This document shows positions 9,463 through 20,700 of a stretch of 35,756 bases of DNA, piece by piece (within the stretch, counting starts at the first letter, position 1; every line of letters begins with the position of its first letter). This DNA comes from Isotricha intestinalis (taxonomy: Eukaryota; Ciliophora; Litostomatea; Vestibuliferida; Isotrichidae), in contig JAJJLU010000507.1 of assembly GCA_023807065.1 (NCBI GenBank), positions 1-35,756 on the forward strand, given 5' to 3'. The position numbers and the translations under genes were made by a program. The notes under the pieces are model-generated. The model was not told where the DNA came from. It saw nothing but the letters and a program-made list of their open reading frames with translations, and did no database searches.

Positions 9463-11295
9463 TTAATTTACTGCAGTTCTGAATTTTTCTTCTATAGCAT
9501 TTTTCTTATCTGAAAATAATTTTTCATAAACAGCATCACTTTGATTAGGATCAATAAATTTCATTTTAGTTAAATCAACATATTCTTCTTTAGTTTTCTT
9601 TAAAATATAATCAAAACTTTTTTTATTATCACCAGTTCCTTCTTTCAAAGCTTTCATTCCACAATTATAATAAGCAACAATACATTTCATCATTCCTGCA
9701 GTTTTTTTCAAAGGACATTTAAAATCATATTCAGTAAAAGAATTTTGTTGTAAAAAATCATTTTTAATAATTTTAGCAACTTCTAATGTTAATTTCTGAT
9801 CTTCACTTAAAGAATCTTTCCCAATTAATTGAACAACTTCAGTTAAATCTTCTTCATCTTGTAAAATTCTTTTAATATCATTTTTACATTCAACAAAATC
9901 ACTATCAAAAGAATTAAAATAACTTTCTAAAGTACTTTCATATTTAGAATAAGAAGTTAACCAATTGACAGCAGGAAAATGAGTTCTTTGTGCTAATTTC
10001 TTATCCAATCCCCAAAAGACTTGGACATTATATAAGGTGTTGACTGTGACAGGGTCAGAGAAGTCACCTCCTGGAGGAGAAACAGCTCCAACAATGGAGA
10101 CTGATCCTGTACGATCAGGAGAACCTAAGCATTTCACAGCACCTGCTCTCTCATAGAACTGAGCTAATTTACTTGCTAAGTAAGCAGGGTATCCTGAGTC
10201 AGCAGGCATTTCAGCAAGACGACCTGATATTTCTCTTAATGCTTCTGCCCAACGAGATGTTGAATCTGCCATCATTGAAACATTGTATCCCATATCACGT
10301 ATGTATTCTGCAAGTGTGATTCCTGTATATATTGAGGCTTCTCTTGCTGCAACTGGCATATTTGATGTATTTGCTACAAGGATAGTCCTCATCATAATAT
10401 TATGTTCTACTCCATTTACTATTGTTTTCAATTCGGGAAATTCTTTTAAAACTTCTGCCATTTCATTACCTCTTTCACCACACCCTACATAAACAACAGC
10501 TTGACTATTTGAATGTTTACTCAAAGCTTGTGAAATACATGTTTTCCCACATCCGAAAGCACCAGGAATGGCACATGTACCTCCTAATACAGATGGGAAT
10601 AAAGCATCAAGAACTCGTTGTCCAGTTAATAAAGGTTCAGTTCCTGGCATTTTTTCAGCACAAGGTCTTGCTTGTCTAACAGGCCAAAAATGACTCATAC
10701 AATACTTCCTAATTTTCCCATCAGTATCAATTTCAATTATAGGAGTATTAACATTATAATTTCCTTCAGGTTGAATTTCATTAACTCTTCCTTTAGCTTT
10801 TGGAGGAAGCATAATTTTATGTTCATAAAAAAGATCATTTTCCTTAACATACCCAATGACATCTCCTCCAGTAAGCAATTGCCCTTGTTTTAATTTAACT
10901 GGAGTGAATAACCATTCTCTTTCAGGATTAAGAGAAGGGACATCGATACCTCTAGGGACATAAACACTTTTAGTAATATCAGCAATGACAGATAATGGCC
11001 TTTGAATACCATCAAAAATTTGTTCAAAGAGACCAGGTCCTAATTGTACTGCTAATGGTGAACCTGTTCTTAATACGGGATCACCTACTGTTAAACCAGA
11101 AGTATCTTCGTAACATTGAATTGATGCTGTGTCTTTTTCAAGTTTTATTACTTCTCCTACTAATTTATCCCAACCTATTTTTACCAATTCATACATTTTT
11201 GCTCCTGCCATATTCTCTGCTACGACTAAAGGACCTGAAACTTTTATAATTTTTCCATATTTTGATTCATCTTCTTCTTCATCGAGATTATACAT
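9463..11295 (-). CDS. ATP6V1A: V-type proton ATPase catalytic subunit A
   Basis: A 610-residue protein, full length for the family (about 615). It is the ATP-hydrolysing subunit of the cytosolic V1 sector that acidifies vacuoles, lysosomes and contractile-vacuole membranes. Visible features are the N-terminal beta-barrel ([15 protein letters not shown]), the non-homologous region with [11 protein letters not shown], the Walker A loop GAFGCGKT at 245-252, GCGERGNEM, the [16 protein letters not shown] segment, and [12 protein letters not shown]. All key motifs are intact. The frame has no intron and ends at TAA after AVN, matching the normal C-terminus; this supports TAA as a true stop. Codons from about 10020 to 10700 are visibly richer in G and C than in neighbouring genes, consistent with selection in a highly expressed, conserved core. 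Confidence 0.98.
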   Translation of the reverse strand: MYNLDEEEDESKYGKIIKVSGPLVVAENMAGAKMYELVKIGWDKLVGEVIKLEKDTASIQCYEDTSGLTVGDPVLRTGSPLAVQLGPGLFEQIFDGIQRPLSVIADITKSVYVPRGIDVPSLNPEREWLFTPVKLKQGQLLTGGDVIGYVKENDLFYEHKIMLPPKAKGRVNEIQPEGNYNVNTPIIEIDTDGKIRKYCMSHFWPVRQARPCAEKMPGTEPLLTGQRVLDALFPSVLGGTCAIPGAFGCGKTCISQALSKHSNSQAVVYVGCGERGNEMAEVLKEFPELKTIVNGVEHNIMMRTILVANTSNMPVAAREASIYTGITLAEYIRDMGYNVSMMADSTSRWAEALREISGRLAEMPADSGYPAYLASKLAQFYERAGAVKCLGSPDRTGSVSIVGAVSPPGGDFSDPVTVNTLYNVQVFWGLDKKLAQRTHFPAVNWLTSYSKYESTLESYFNSFDSDFVECKNDIKRILQDEEDLTEVVQLIGKDSLSEDQKLTLEVAKIIKNDFLQQNSFTEYDFKCPLKKTAGMMKCIVAYYNCGMKALKEGTGDNKKSFDYILKKTKEEYVDLTKMKFIDPNQSDAVYEKLFSDKKNAIEEKFRTAVN

Positions 11296-11485
11296 TTTTT
11301 TATATTAATTATTTTATTTTTTTTTATTTATATCATTTTTTTGGTTATATGTTTTTTTATTTGGTTTAATATTAATATAAAATATATTAAGGTAATTAAT
11401 TAATTAAATGTTAAATAAAAAATTAATATAATTTTATAAAAATAATCTCCATTTATAAATTATCGAATTTTAATAAAACAGAAAA
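11296..11485. promoter_or_regulatory. Divergent promoter of V-ATPase A and RING/B-box genes
   Basis: 190 bp of AT-rich sequence between divergent start codons, with no other ORF. Both starts have A-rich upstream contexts (AAAAAAATG and GAAAAATG). Confidence 0.45.
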
Positions 11486-12787
11486 ATGCAAAATGAAACT
11501 TTCGAACAAGATAATTCAGAAGAAATTATTGATAAATGCCCAAACTGTAATCTAAATTATTCAATTGAAAATGATAAAATTCCCTTAATACTTCCTTGTG
11601 GACATATAATTTGTAAAACCTGTTTGATTGAAATTTCAAATTTAAATCAACTTATAAGTTGTCCAATAGACACAAAAATTTTTACACATGAAATTTCTTC
11701 TTTTGAAATTTTTCAACCTTTTTTACAAAAAATACAAAAAAAAAAAAAATTAAAAGAATTTATTTGTTCTATTCATAATGATAAAAAAATCAAATATATT
11801 TGTGAATATGATAATGAAACTTTTTGTTCTAAATGCTTAATTAATCATAATCAATATCCTCATAAAATTTTAAATTTTGAACCTAACAAAGAAAGAATTA
11901 ATGATGAAATTGAAATTGTTTCTAAACAAATTAATTTTTTAAAAGAAGATTTTAATTCAAAGAATAAAAAATTAGATGAATTTCAAAATCTTCTTAAAAG
12001 GAAATTACAAGAAGAAAGTTTTAAATTAAAAACTGAAATAAAAAAAATTATTAATTCTTTTTTAGAAATTCAAAAATTATATGAAGAAAAAATTTTTAAT
12101 CTTTATAATTTCCAATGTGATAAGATAGAAGAAAGTAAATTAAATATAAATTTAATTTCAAATGAAATAAAATCATTAAATGAAAAAATAAATTTATTCC
12201 AAAATAAATATTCTAATAAAATAAATATAATATATAATGAAATAATAGAAGAAAAAAATGATATAATATATAATTATGAGCAATTAAAAAGGCAAAATAT
12301 ATTAAATTCAAATCAATTTGAAGAAACATTTGAACAACTTCAATTACCTAAAATTATATTCCACAATGAAAAAAATATAATGAATTATACTCAAAATTTG
12401 ATTGTATTAGATTCAGAAAATTATTTAAACAAAATAAAAAATCTTACTGAGAATAGATTAGATTGTTTAGATAAGAGATCTGAATCTTCAGAAAGAAATT
12501 CAAATAAAAAAATAACTTCTTTAAGAAAAGGAAGTGATCCAACAAATCAAACTAAATTTTATAATAGATTAACTGAAGGAAAAGATAATAAACCAGTTTT
12601 AATTAATGATAATCAAAATATTATAACTTCACAATTTTATGTTAAATATAATAAGAATAATAATAATATTTTGAAAAAAAATACTATGAAAAAAAGAGGT
12701 TTAAGTAAAAAAAGTGGAACTAATAAAACTAATAATACTACTTCAACAAGTAAACATAGTAAACAAAATTTAGATTTTGGATTTTAA
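11486..12787 (+). CDS. RING/B-box coiled-coil (TRIM-like) protein
   Basis: 433 residues. A RING-type zinc finger occupies about 18-60: CPNC, then CGHIICKTC, then CPID. It is followed by a B-box-like finger from C94 (CSIH ... CEYD ... CSKC ... H ... H). Next comes a long coiled coil to about residue 270, and then a Ser/Thr/Asn/Lys-rich tail. The RING, B-box, coiled-coil order is the TRIM architecture, so E3 ubiquitin ligase activity is likely, though no substrate-binding domain is recognisable at the C-terminus. There is no membrane segment. The start is the first ATG in a GAAAAATG context and the stop is TAA. Confidence 0.85.
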   Translation: MQNETFEQDNSEEIIDKCPNCNLNYSIENDKIPLILPCGHIICKTCLIEISNLNQLISCPIDTKIFTHEISSFEIFQPFLQKIQKKKKLKEFICSIHNDKKIKYICEYDNETFCSKCLINHNQYPHKILNFEPNKERINDEIEIVSKQINFLKEDFNSKNKKLDEFQNLLKRKLQEESFKLKTEIKKIINSFLEIQKLYEEKIFNLYNFQCDKIEESKLNINLISNEIKSLNEKINLFQNKYSNKINIIYNEIIEEKNDIIYNYEQLKRQNILNSNQFEETFEQLQLPKIIFHNEKNIMNYTQNLIVLDSENYLNKIKNLTENRLDCLDKRSESSERNSNKKITSLRKGSDPTNQTKFYNRLTEGKDNKPVLINDNQNIITSQFYVKYNKNNNNILKKNTMKKRGLSKKSGTNKTNNTTSTSKHSKQNLDFGF

Positions 12788-13733
12788 CTTTATTATTATT
12801 CTTATATTTATATATTTGTTTTGATAATTAATTTTGATTATTCTTTATATATTTTTATTCTTGATATTATATCATAATTATATGCATATAATTTATCAAA
12901 TTAATTTTACTTAATTTAAATAAGTCTAATCTTGAGTTTATATATTTATAAATTTTAATATAAATTCGTTTTTATTTTTGATAACTTTTTTTTATTTTTT
13001 TAATTAATCATTCATTTTTTTTAATTGTTCATAAATTACAGTTACTGAATAATTTAATTTTATGATATTTTATATATTTTTTGTTTTTAGAAAATAATCA
13101 TCACACCAAAAGGAGATTTATTTGTATTTATTGCATTTGTTTTATTTAAATTTAAAAAGATTTGTTTGATTAATTGTTATTTTTGGAAATTTTTTTATTT
13201 TTATTATTATTAATCTTATTTTATTTTATCTAATTTATGTTCAAAATTTTTTTTTAAATAATTCTAATTTTATTTCATTTAAAGTCAAAATATTATTTTT
13301 AATTATAGTTTTTACATTCCCAATGAAAATATATGATTGATGTTTTAAATATATTTTTTTCAATTATTTTTCTTTTTTTCTTTATTATTATAAACTTTAT
13401 TAACTTTCGATTAAAAATTATTTACAAAAACATTTCTTTTTAATTTTAACTTTTCAAAGATTTATTTTTGAGAATTATCATTCAATTGCAAGATTTTCAA
13501 GATTTTTATTTATTTTTAAATTCATCTATTTTGTTATTTAAAATAAACATTTTTTATTAACAAAATTAAAAATTATAAATTTTAAGTAATTAGAATTATT
13601 TAACTATATAACATACTATAATCAGAAAACTGTAATACCAAAATTTCCCATAAAATTCAAATAAATCCAAAAGTATTCATAATAAAATTAAAAAGCCAAA
13701 TAAAAAGTATCATAAAACAATTATTAATAAACC
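12788..13733. other. Convergent intergenic region, nothing recognised
   Basis: 946 bp between the 3' ends of the RING/B-box gene and the Derlin gene. All frames are broken by stops; long T and A runs are present. No tRNA-like GC-rich stems, repeats or gene remnants could be supported. Confidence 0.5.
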
Positions 13734-14423
13734 TTAAAATATAATTCCTTCTTCATCATTTCCAATAATATAATCATTATTTAATTTAAACTTATCACAA
13801 AATTTTTTAAGAAAAAGAGGGGTTTTCAAAATTTGATAATAATTAAACAATTGAATCCTAGGGAAAATATCTCTAAAGAAAAAGAAGAAATGACTAACAA
13901 TCATTCCAACAAGATCATGTTTGTATTCAGAATCTAAAAGAAAAGAAAAAAGTAAATAAAACCAAGACAAATAAGGAGCTCTAAAATTAAAAATTCCCAT
14001 AAATTGAACTACAACATTTTTACTTTTTCTCCCCCAATAATAAGTCATTGCAAAACTTAAACAACTTGCAGGAAAAATAAATCCTACAAAAAAACTTATT
14101 ATTAATATATTTGTTATACAAAATAATAAGAAATATATATAATCTGCTGAATTCCCTTTAAAAACTGAACTTTCTAAAAATTTTGAATTTCTAAAAAATA
14201 ATATCATATGAAATATTAAACTTAAACTTATTTCTCCATAATAAAAAAAACATGTAAATAATCTCCAAAATTGATATTTTTTAAAAATTAATTCAAAATT
14301 CAAATACAAATATAAAGGAGATATTATTTCAAACCAAGTTAATATACTTATACTTAAACAACTCAAAGTTATAAAAGTAGTAACTTTAGGAGAATCTTGA
14401 AAGAAAAAGTTAAAAATGTCCAT
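13734..14423 (-). CDS. Derlin family protein (ER-associated degradation)
   Basis: 229 residues, the usual Derlin/Der1 length. Derlins are rhomboid-like pseudoproteases of the ER membrane that help move misfolded proteins out for proteasomal degradation. Visible: an N-terminal amphipathic start; several hydrophobic segments (about 13-35, 60-78, 93-117, 150-165, 170-185); the conserved WR in QFWRLFTCF (W53, R54); YYWGRKSKN at 128-136 followed by FMGIFNFRAPYLSW; and GMIVSHFFFFFRDIFPR near residues 173-189, matching the GHxYYFxxDVFP segment of Derlins. The catalytic Ser of active rhomboids is absent. It ends at TAA and starts 69 bp from the ARL pseudogene on the other strand. Confidence 0.88.
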   Translation of the reverse strand: MDIFNFFFQDSPKVTTFITLSCLSISILTWFEIISPLYLYLNFELIFKKYQFWRLFTCFFYYGEISLSLIFHMILFFRNSKFLESSVFKGNSADYIYFLLFCITNILIISFFVGFIFPASCLSFAMTYYWGRKSKNVVVQFMGIFNFRAPYLSWFYLLFSFLLDSEYKHDLVGMIVSHFFFFFRDIFPRIQLFNYYQILKTPLFLKKFCDKFKLNNDYIIGNDEEGIIF

Positions 14424-14492
14424 TTCAAATAAAAAAAAAAATTAAAAAATAATATAAAAAAAAATAAAAAAAAAAAATAATAAACATAAAAA

Positions 14493-14979
14493 ATTGGTTT
14501 TTTAGATTTTACTTCTCAATTAAAAAAGAATTATAAAGAGGTGAAAATTTTAGTACAAGGATTAGATAATGAAGGTTAAATATCATTATTAAAAGATTTA
14601 TCATGTGACAATAAAAAGATTAGATGTAAAGATGGAGAACAAAGTGCAAAGAATTAATGGAAAAATTATAATGATATAACTGATGCATTAATTTTTATTG
14701 TTGATTCATGTGAAGATTTTAGATTAAAAAAACTATTTCTATATATTTAAAATTTTATTAAATGAAGGAAAATTAATAAAAGTACAATTTTAGTCTTTGC
14801 TGATAAAGAGATAAAAATGATGTTTTTTCTATTTTATCAAATTATGAAAAAATGGATTTAAGTAGTATTACTCATTGAATTAGAATATTATTCTTGTGTT
14901 ATTATTAAGTGTGATTGAGTATTGAAGAAATGAAATGGTTTATTGAAACTTTTTCTAAAAATCAAAGCGAGAACAAGTT
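14493..14979 (+). pseudogene. Decayed ARF/ARL-family small GTPase
   Basis: Successive fragments in shifted frames read like an ARL protein. An N-terminal GFLDFTSQLKKNYKE is followed by KILVQGLDNEG (P-loop start, where the conserved Lys codon is TAA). Then WKNYNDITDALIFIVDSCED, ILLNEGKL, STILVFADKE, EKMDLSSITH and LSIEEMKWFIETFSKNQ appear in order. The expected initiator codon is ATT at 14493, directly before Gly2 (the myristoylated glycine of ARF/ARLs). The switch I region is largely deleted, at least two frameshifts separate the fragments, and several TAA/TGA stops interrupt them. It is therefore a pseudogene and not a spliced gene. ARL3 is the nearest match I recall, but the subfamily is uncertain. 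Confidence 0.8.
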
Positions 14980-15588
14980 ATTTTTTTTCAATTTTTTTCT
15001 TTTTTTGTGGTATTTATAATGTTTTTTTTTTATTGTATATAGTATAAAAATTTGTTTTATGGATTTTTTATCAAAAAATCACCCATTTGTTTTTTTAAAT
15101 ATTTTTAAAAAGTTTTTTTGTTTTGTTTTTAAATAAATATTTCTTATTTTTTATTTAATTAATTTTTTTCTTAAAAAATTTTCATATTAGAATGATTAGT
15201 AAGCATAAAAAATGATTTATATAGATTTATTGAAATACATTATTTTAAATAATGATATTTTTCTTAACGAAATTTGTTAATTCAAGAGTAAAATATTTAT
15301 TAAAAGAAAATTGTAAATTTCATAAAGAATATATATTTAATATAAGATTATAGGATAAAAATTAAATTTCAAAAATTGATTAAATAAAACATTATATTCC
15401 TTTTATTATAAAAATACAAAACTTTTTATATTTAATTAATTTTAAAATTATTATTTTAAATCAAATATTTTTTTCAATATTCTTCTTATAGCTTTTATAT
15501 AAATTAAACAATAACTTTTTAACAAAATCTATTTATATTCATTATAAATAACCTTATAAAAATATTTAAATATAAAAATAATTCTAAA
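14980..15588. other. Gene-free interval upstream of CK1-like gene
   Basis: About 600 bp of AT-rich sequence with T-runs. A 33-codon ORF (15252-15353) is present but has no recognisable homology. The promoter of the CK1-like gene must lie at its right end. Confidence 0.45.
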
Positions 15589-16551
15589 ATGAATAAAACA
15601 GAAGAGACAAATAAGAAAGAAAAAGAATATTTAGAAAGAATAAATATATTATCATTAAATGAAAGAGAGGCAAAACTAGGAAAAAATTATAAAATATCAT
15701 TTTCAGAAATATTAGGAAAAGGAGGATATGGTTATGTATATAAAGGATATAATTTAAACACATTAGAACCAATAGCAATAAAAGTTAATTCAATAGAATT
15801 AAATGAAAATTTTTTAGAAAAAGAAGCCAAATTTTTAAATCATTTACAAGGAAACAAAGGAATTCCTAAATTATATAAATATTTAATAGTAGATCAAAAG
15901 GAATTTTTATGTATGGAATTATTAGGAAAAAATATAAATGATATTTTTATTGAATTCAATAATAAATTTCATTATTCCACTTCTCTAATTATAGGTTATA
16001 AAATGTTTTTATTAATAAAATACATTCATGAAAAAAATGTTATTCATAGAGATATTAATCCATGTAATTTTTCAATTGGAGGAAATGAAAATACTAAAAA
16101 TGATATTTATCTAATTGATTTTGGATGGGCTAAAGAAATATATAATAATAAAGGAAAACATTTTCCTTTTAAAAAAGGAAAACAATTTTTAATTGGAACT
16201 GAAAGATTTATTTCTGCCTATACTCATTTAGGTTTAGAGCAAAGTAGAAGAGATGATTTAGAAAGTTTATTATATATTATTTCTTATTTATTGAAAGGAA
16301 GTTTACCTTGGCTTGGTGTTCATGGAAAAACTAAAAATGATAAATTTAAAAAAATTTTGGAAAAAAAAATGGATTATTCTATTTGTCAAAGTTTATTTGA
16401 TAATTATAAAGAGTTAGGAAATATTTTTACTTATGTTAGAAATTTAGAATTTTTTGATGAACCTGATTATGATTATATCAATAAATTATTTTTGCATTGT
16501 TTCAAAAGTCATAATATTAATGTTAATGATTTTGAGTTTAAAAAACAATAA
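15589..16551 (+). CDS. Casein-kinase-1-like protein kinase with altered catalytic loop
   Basis: 320 residues, essentially only the kinase core. CK1-family marks are the glycine loop GKGGYG (43-48), AIK with K65, LIDFGWAKEI, and especially THLGLEQSRRDDLESL followed by LLKGSLPWLGV, which is diagnostic of CK1/TTBK/VRK-type kinases. The catalytic loop reads HRDINPCNF: Asp155 is present, but the Lys two residues later that contacts ATP phosphate is Asn157 (AAT). Activity may therefore be reduced or altered; this is inference. There is no C-terminal tail or lipidation motif. The start is the first ATG in a TTCTAAAATG context and the stop is TAA. Confidence 0.92.
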   Translation: MNKTEETNKKEKEYLERINILSLNEREAKLGKNYKISFSEILGKGGYGYVYKGYNLNTLEPIAIKVNSIELNENFLEKEAKFLNHLQGNKGIPKLYKYLIVDQKEFLCMELLGKNINDIFIEFNNKFHYSTSLIIGYKMFLLIKYIHEKNVIHRDINPCNFSIGGNENTKNDIYLIDFGWAKEIYNNKGKHFPFKKGKQFLIGTERFISAYTHLGLEQSRRDDLESLLYIISYLLKGSLPWLGVHGKTKNDKFKKILEKKMDYSICQSLFDNYKELGNIFTYVRNLEFFDEPDYDYINKLFLHCFKSHNINVNDFEFKKQ

Positions 16552-17725
16552 TAAAAGATATAAAACTTTATATCAATCAATATTTATTATATATTTATTA
16601 TATTAGAAGATTTAATTAATCTGTTCATTTTAATAAAATAAAATTAATAAAATATTCTTTAAAAGATTAAATATATTCAATATATTTAATTTTTTCATCT
16701 ATTAAATAATTAATTCAAAATATATTTTAATAATTTAAGAAAAAAATGTTAATATTCTAATTTTTTGATATATAGTTTAGATAAAATATATATGATAAAT
16801 TTATTAATTTTATTTTATCTATATAAAGTTTTTACTTTTAAATTATTTTTTTAAAGTTTTAATTTACTTGATTTATTATTAAGAATAAAATAAAAACTTT
16901 TTTTAAATTATTGAAATAAATTTAATAATATTTTAAATTTATATATTTTTTGAATTTTAATACTGTTTATATATAAGAAAAAAAAAATATTGAATATAAT
17001 TATATTCAGTAGCAATGAAGTTTAGGCAAAATTGCTTTAATATTCTGAATATAATTTTGATTATATAAAAAAAAAGACTAAAAATGCTCCAATAACTGAA
17101 AGATAAATTAATATAAAGATATAAATCTAAAAGTATGATGAAAGAGAATTAATTGATTTAAATAATAATAATAAAAAAAATCAATAAACCCAATTTAATC
17201 CATGAAATAAATCATTATTTTATAAATGAAAATTTTACAAATAAAGATTTATTAACCATGAAAAAAAAATGAATTTTAAACATTCAAATTAATTATATGA
17301 ATAATACTAATTTATATACAATAACTTAAATTCATAATAAATTTACATTGAAAATTAGCAAAAATAAATATAATATAAAAAAATATTTTCATTTACCAGA
17401 AATTTGTATTGAAAGAGATAGATTGTATAGAATAATAATATTAATTATTCAAGATAAAAGCAAAAATTACTCCAAATAAAAAACAAATTTTATTTTTCAT
17501 ATAATATTGTTTTTGATAAATACTAAATTTCTACTAATCAACAAAGAAATGAAAATCAAATGTAAAATAACAATATTATTTATTTCAACAAAAAGCAAAA
17601 ACCCTATATTTTAAAAATAAAGAAATAAGAATATAAATAAAATAAGTTGTTTCAAAAATTAAAAAAATTAAATTATTGTTTTACTGGAGAATATAGTTAA
17701 AAAGTACAATATTATGGTGATAACT
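16552..17725. other. Long intergenic region with stop-riddled, partly coding-like frame
   Basis: No intact gene. From about 16990 to 17745 on the plus strand one frame has protein-like stretches (for example YSEYNFDYIKKKTKNAPITE at 17041-17100, and FTGEYS then KVQYYGDNFKFPNY near the end), interrupted by more than 20 TAA/TAG codons and a few TGA. Between 17041 and 17220 guanine is concentrated in first codon positions, as in coding DNA; further right this bias disappears. It may be an old pseudogene or chance. Confidence 0.35.
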
Positions 17726-20700
17726 TTAAATTCCCAAATTATTGAATAACTCTTCATTAATATCAATATTAATATTTTCTAAATCATAAACATTTTCATT
17801 ATTTTCCATTTCTTTAGCAAATCCATTAAAAATTTGTTCAAGAGAAGTTAATTGAATAGAATATTCTTCAACATTAAATTCATTTTTTTTCTTTTCAACC
17901 AATCCAAATAAAAATCCAATACTTTTTTCATTCTCAGAATGTTCTCTTTTTATTCTAAAAACAAAACTATTATCAATAAAATCACAACAGATAATATTAT
18001 TAAAATATTCTTTAATAATTTTAATTAACTTTAAAACATTTTCAATATAATAAATCCAAGTAAATAACTTATGCAAAGTAATACTTCCCCAAACATTTAA
18101 TTCATTAACTAATTTATAACCAAATCTTCCTTTTTCCAATTCATTAATAAAACCTTTTTTATTATAATATTCTAAAACTTCTTGAATATTATCTTTTTTA
18201 ACATCATTATATTTATTTTCAAAATTAGAAATCATAAGATTCATTTTTTCATAACTTAAAGCTGATATTTGTAAATTAATTTCATATCCTTCCCCATATT
18301 TTTCTTTTATATAATTTGAGCTTCCTAAACATTTAAATTGTCCATTAACCATAATAGCAATTCTTTGACAAAGAGTTTCAGCTTCTTCCATAGAATGAGT
18401 AGTCATAATAACAGAACTTTTTTTTTTTCTTATTGAAATTTTATGAATTACACTCCACATAAATCTCCTTGCTTCAGGATCCATTCCAGTTGAAGGTTCA
18501 TCTAATAATATTATTGGAGGATTACATAACATTGCTATAGATACTGATAATTTCCTTTTGTTTCCACCTGATAATTCACCTGATACTTTATCTTTATATT
18601 GATATAAATTCATTTCAATTAAAAGTGAATTTATTATTTTATCCATTTCATTTAATTTCATTCCCTTTATTTTACTGTAAAATTCTAAATTCTCATAAAC
18701 TGTCATATATTCAAATATTGAATCAAATTGAGGACAATATCCTATTAAACAACGGATTTCATTAAATTTAGTATTTATTTCTTTATTATCTATTAATATT
18801 CTTCCATATGATGGAGTGTATTCATTTGATAAACATTTAAATGTTGTTGTTTTTCCTGCTCCATTTACTCCAAGAAAACCAAAACATTCACCATATTCTA
18901 AACAAAATGATAAATTTCTAACTGCTTTTGTTATTGTTTTTTCTGTATTACAAAATGGTCTTTTTTTAAAGTTTTTTATTAAGTTTTGTACTACTATTGC
19001 ATATTTTGAATCTTCTATATTATCTTTGTTTGCTTTATTTATTTCTTTTATAACTATGCTGTCTTTTACATTTGATAAATCCATTTCATTACTAACGTTT
19101 TCTATTCTTATTATACTATTGTTATTTTCATTAATATTATTATTATTATTATTATTATTATTTTCATCATTATTATCTTGTAATTGTTTGATTTTCGGTT
19201 TTAATAATTCAGAAGTGAAACAACATTTAAAAACAAATTTAACATTCTCAGCCAAAATCAAAAGAAGTAAATATACAACTATTTCAACAGCCAAAAAAAG
19301 ACAATCAGAACCCACATATTTAAGTGTAATCATTTCACTTTCTTTATGTTCAGTAAAATCATCAGGATAATCAACATAATATAAACTCCACATAGAAAGT
19401 AATTCATTATATCCATAACAAAAGCAAAAAGAAGGAATAATTCTAAAAATAAATTGGAGAACTTTTCCATACTTCATTAAATTTTCAAAAATTCTCAAAA
19501 CTAAAATAACACTTCCTGCAAGAGCTCCTGCAATAAAATTAACTAAAATAACAGCATTTTGACCAGAAGATTCAGCATGAAAAATAAAACTAAATAAATA
19601 AGTAAAAGAAACCATAGAAGGTCCATATAAAATATATAATAAATATAAGTAATTTTTATAAAATCCAAAAGCCCAAATCATTAATAAACTAAATCCCCCA
19701 ATAACATAATATTTAATTAATTCAAATAAATAATTATTAAACCAATATGATAATAATGATATTCCTGATATTATTTGTAAATGTTTTGTATTTGTTTCTC
19801 TTTCTTTTATTATTATTGTTATAAAATTTGCTGGAATTAAAGTAAAAGCAATTGAAATGAAAAAAACTAATGTTACATTATTTCTTGCTTGATGATCATC
19901 TTTTTCTTCTTTTGTCATTGGTAAAGGTTTATTTGAAAAATTAATTTCTAAATCTTTCTTAGTTATTTGTTTTATAATATTTGAAAATAAAAAACTCGGA
20001 TAAATTATTGTTCCTTGTCTTGCTCTTGAATTTACTACAGTAACTACTTCAAAAATAAGATCATCTTCATCATATGTTATACATAAATAAGAACCATAAT
20101 TATTAGTATAATTTTTTTTATATATTTTTTCCCAAAAATCAATAATTGAAACATGAGGAAAATTTTCATTTTCTATTACATCGATTTTTTCTAGTTTATA
20201 ATTTGTAAAAGAACTATCATAACCTTCAACAACTTTCATAGGGAAATCATTTTTGGATTTAATACATTTATCATAATAAAAAATTACTTGATTATCTTTT
20301 GTTATTTCAGAAGGGGATAATTTTACAACTGGAGAACTTGGAAAATATTCTACTGAACTTACTCCTAAACCTATTACAATTAAAAGAACTGGACATAAAA
20401 TTTCTAATATAAAAGTTTTTGAATCACGATATATTTGTTTAAATCTTTTTTTAACAGAAACAGATAAATCAATATAAAATTTTTGACAAAAAGAATATTG
20501 TTGATTATAATTTTCTTCATCATATAATATTTGATCAGTATTTAATTGTAATTTTTCAGCTAAATTGCTTTTACTTTTTTTTCTTAATCTTTCCAAAGAA
20601 GAAACATTAAGAAAAACATCTTCTAAAGTTGGCATAGATGCAGTATAAGTTTTAATATTTAATAATTTAACATTATTATCCAATTCCATAAAAAATTTTT

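Noticed and set aside
10283..11249. Four plus-strand ORFs of 69-85 codons
   Set aside because: Antisense shadows of the V-ATPase A gene; no homology, and wrong codon usage.
14541..14760. Reading the ARL remnant as an intact gene with TAA as Gln
   Set aside because: The TAA at the P-loop would replace an essential Lys, switch I is missing, and the frame changes twice, so reassigned decoding does not rescue it.
15252..15353. 33-codon ORF with protein-like composition, the frame continuing past its stop
   Set aside because: Too short, no homology and no conserved motif; AT-rich DNA yields such frames by chance.
18816..19370. 184-codon plus-strand ORF
   Set aside because: Antisense to the second half of the ABCA gene, whose conserved NBD2 motifs are read on the other strand.
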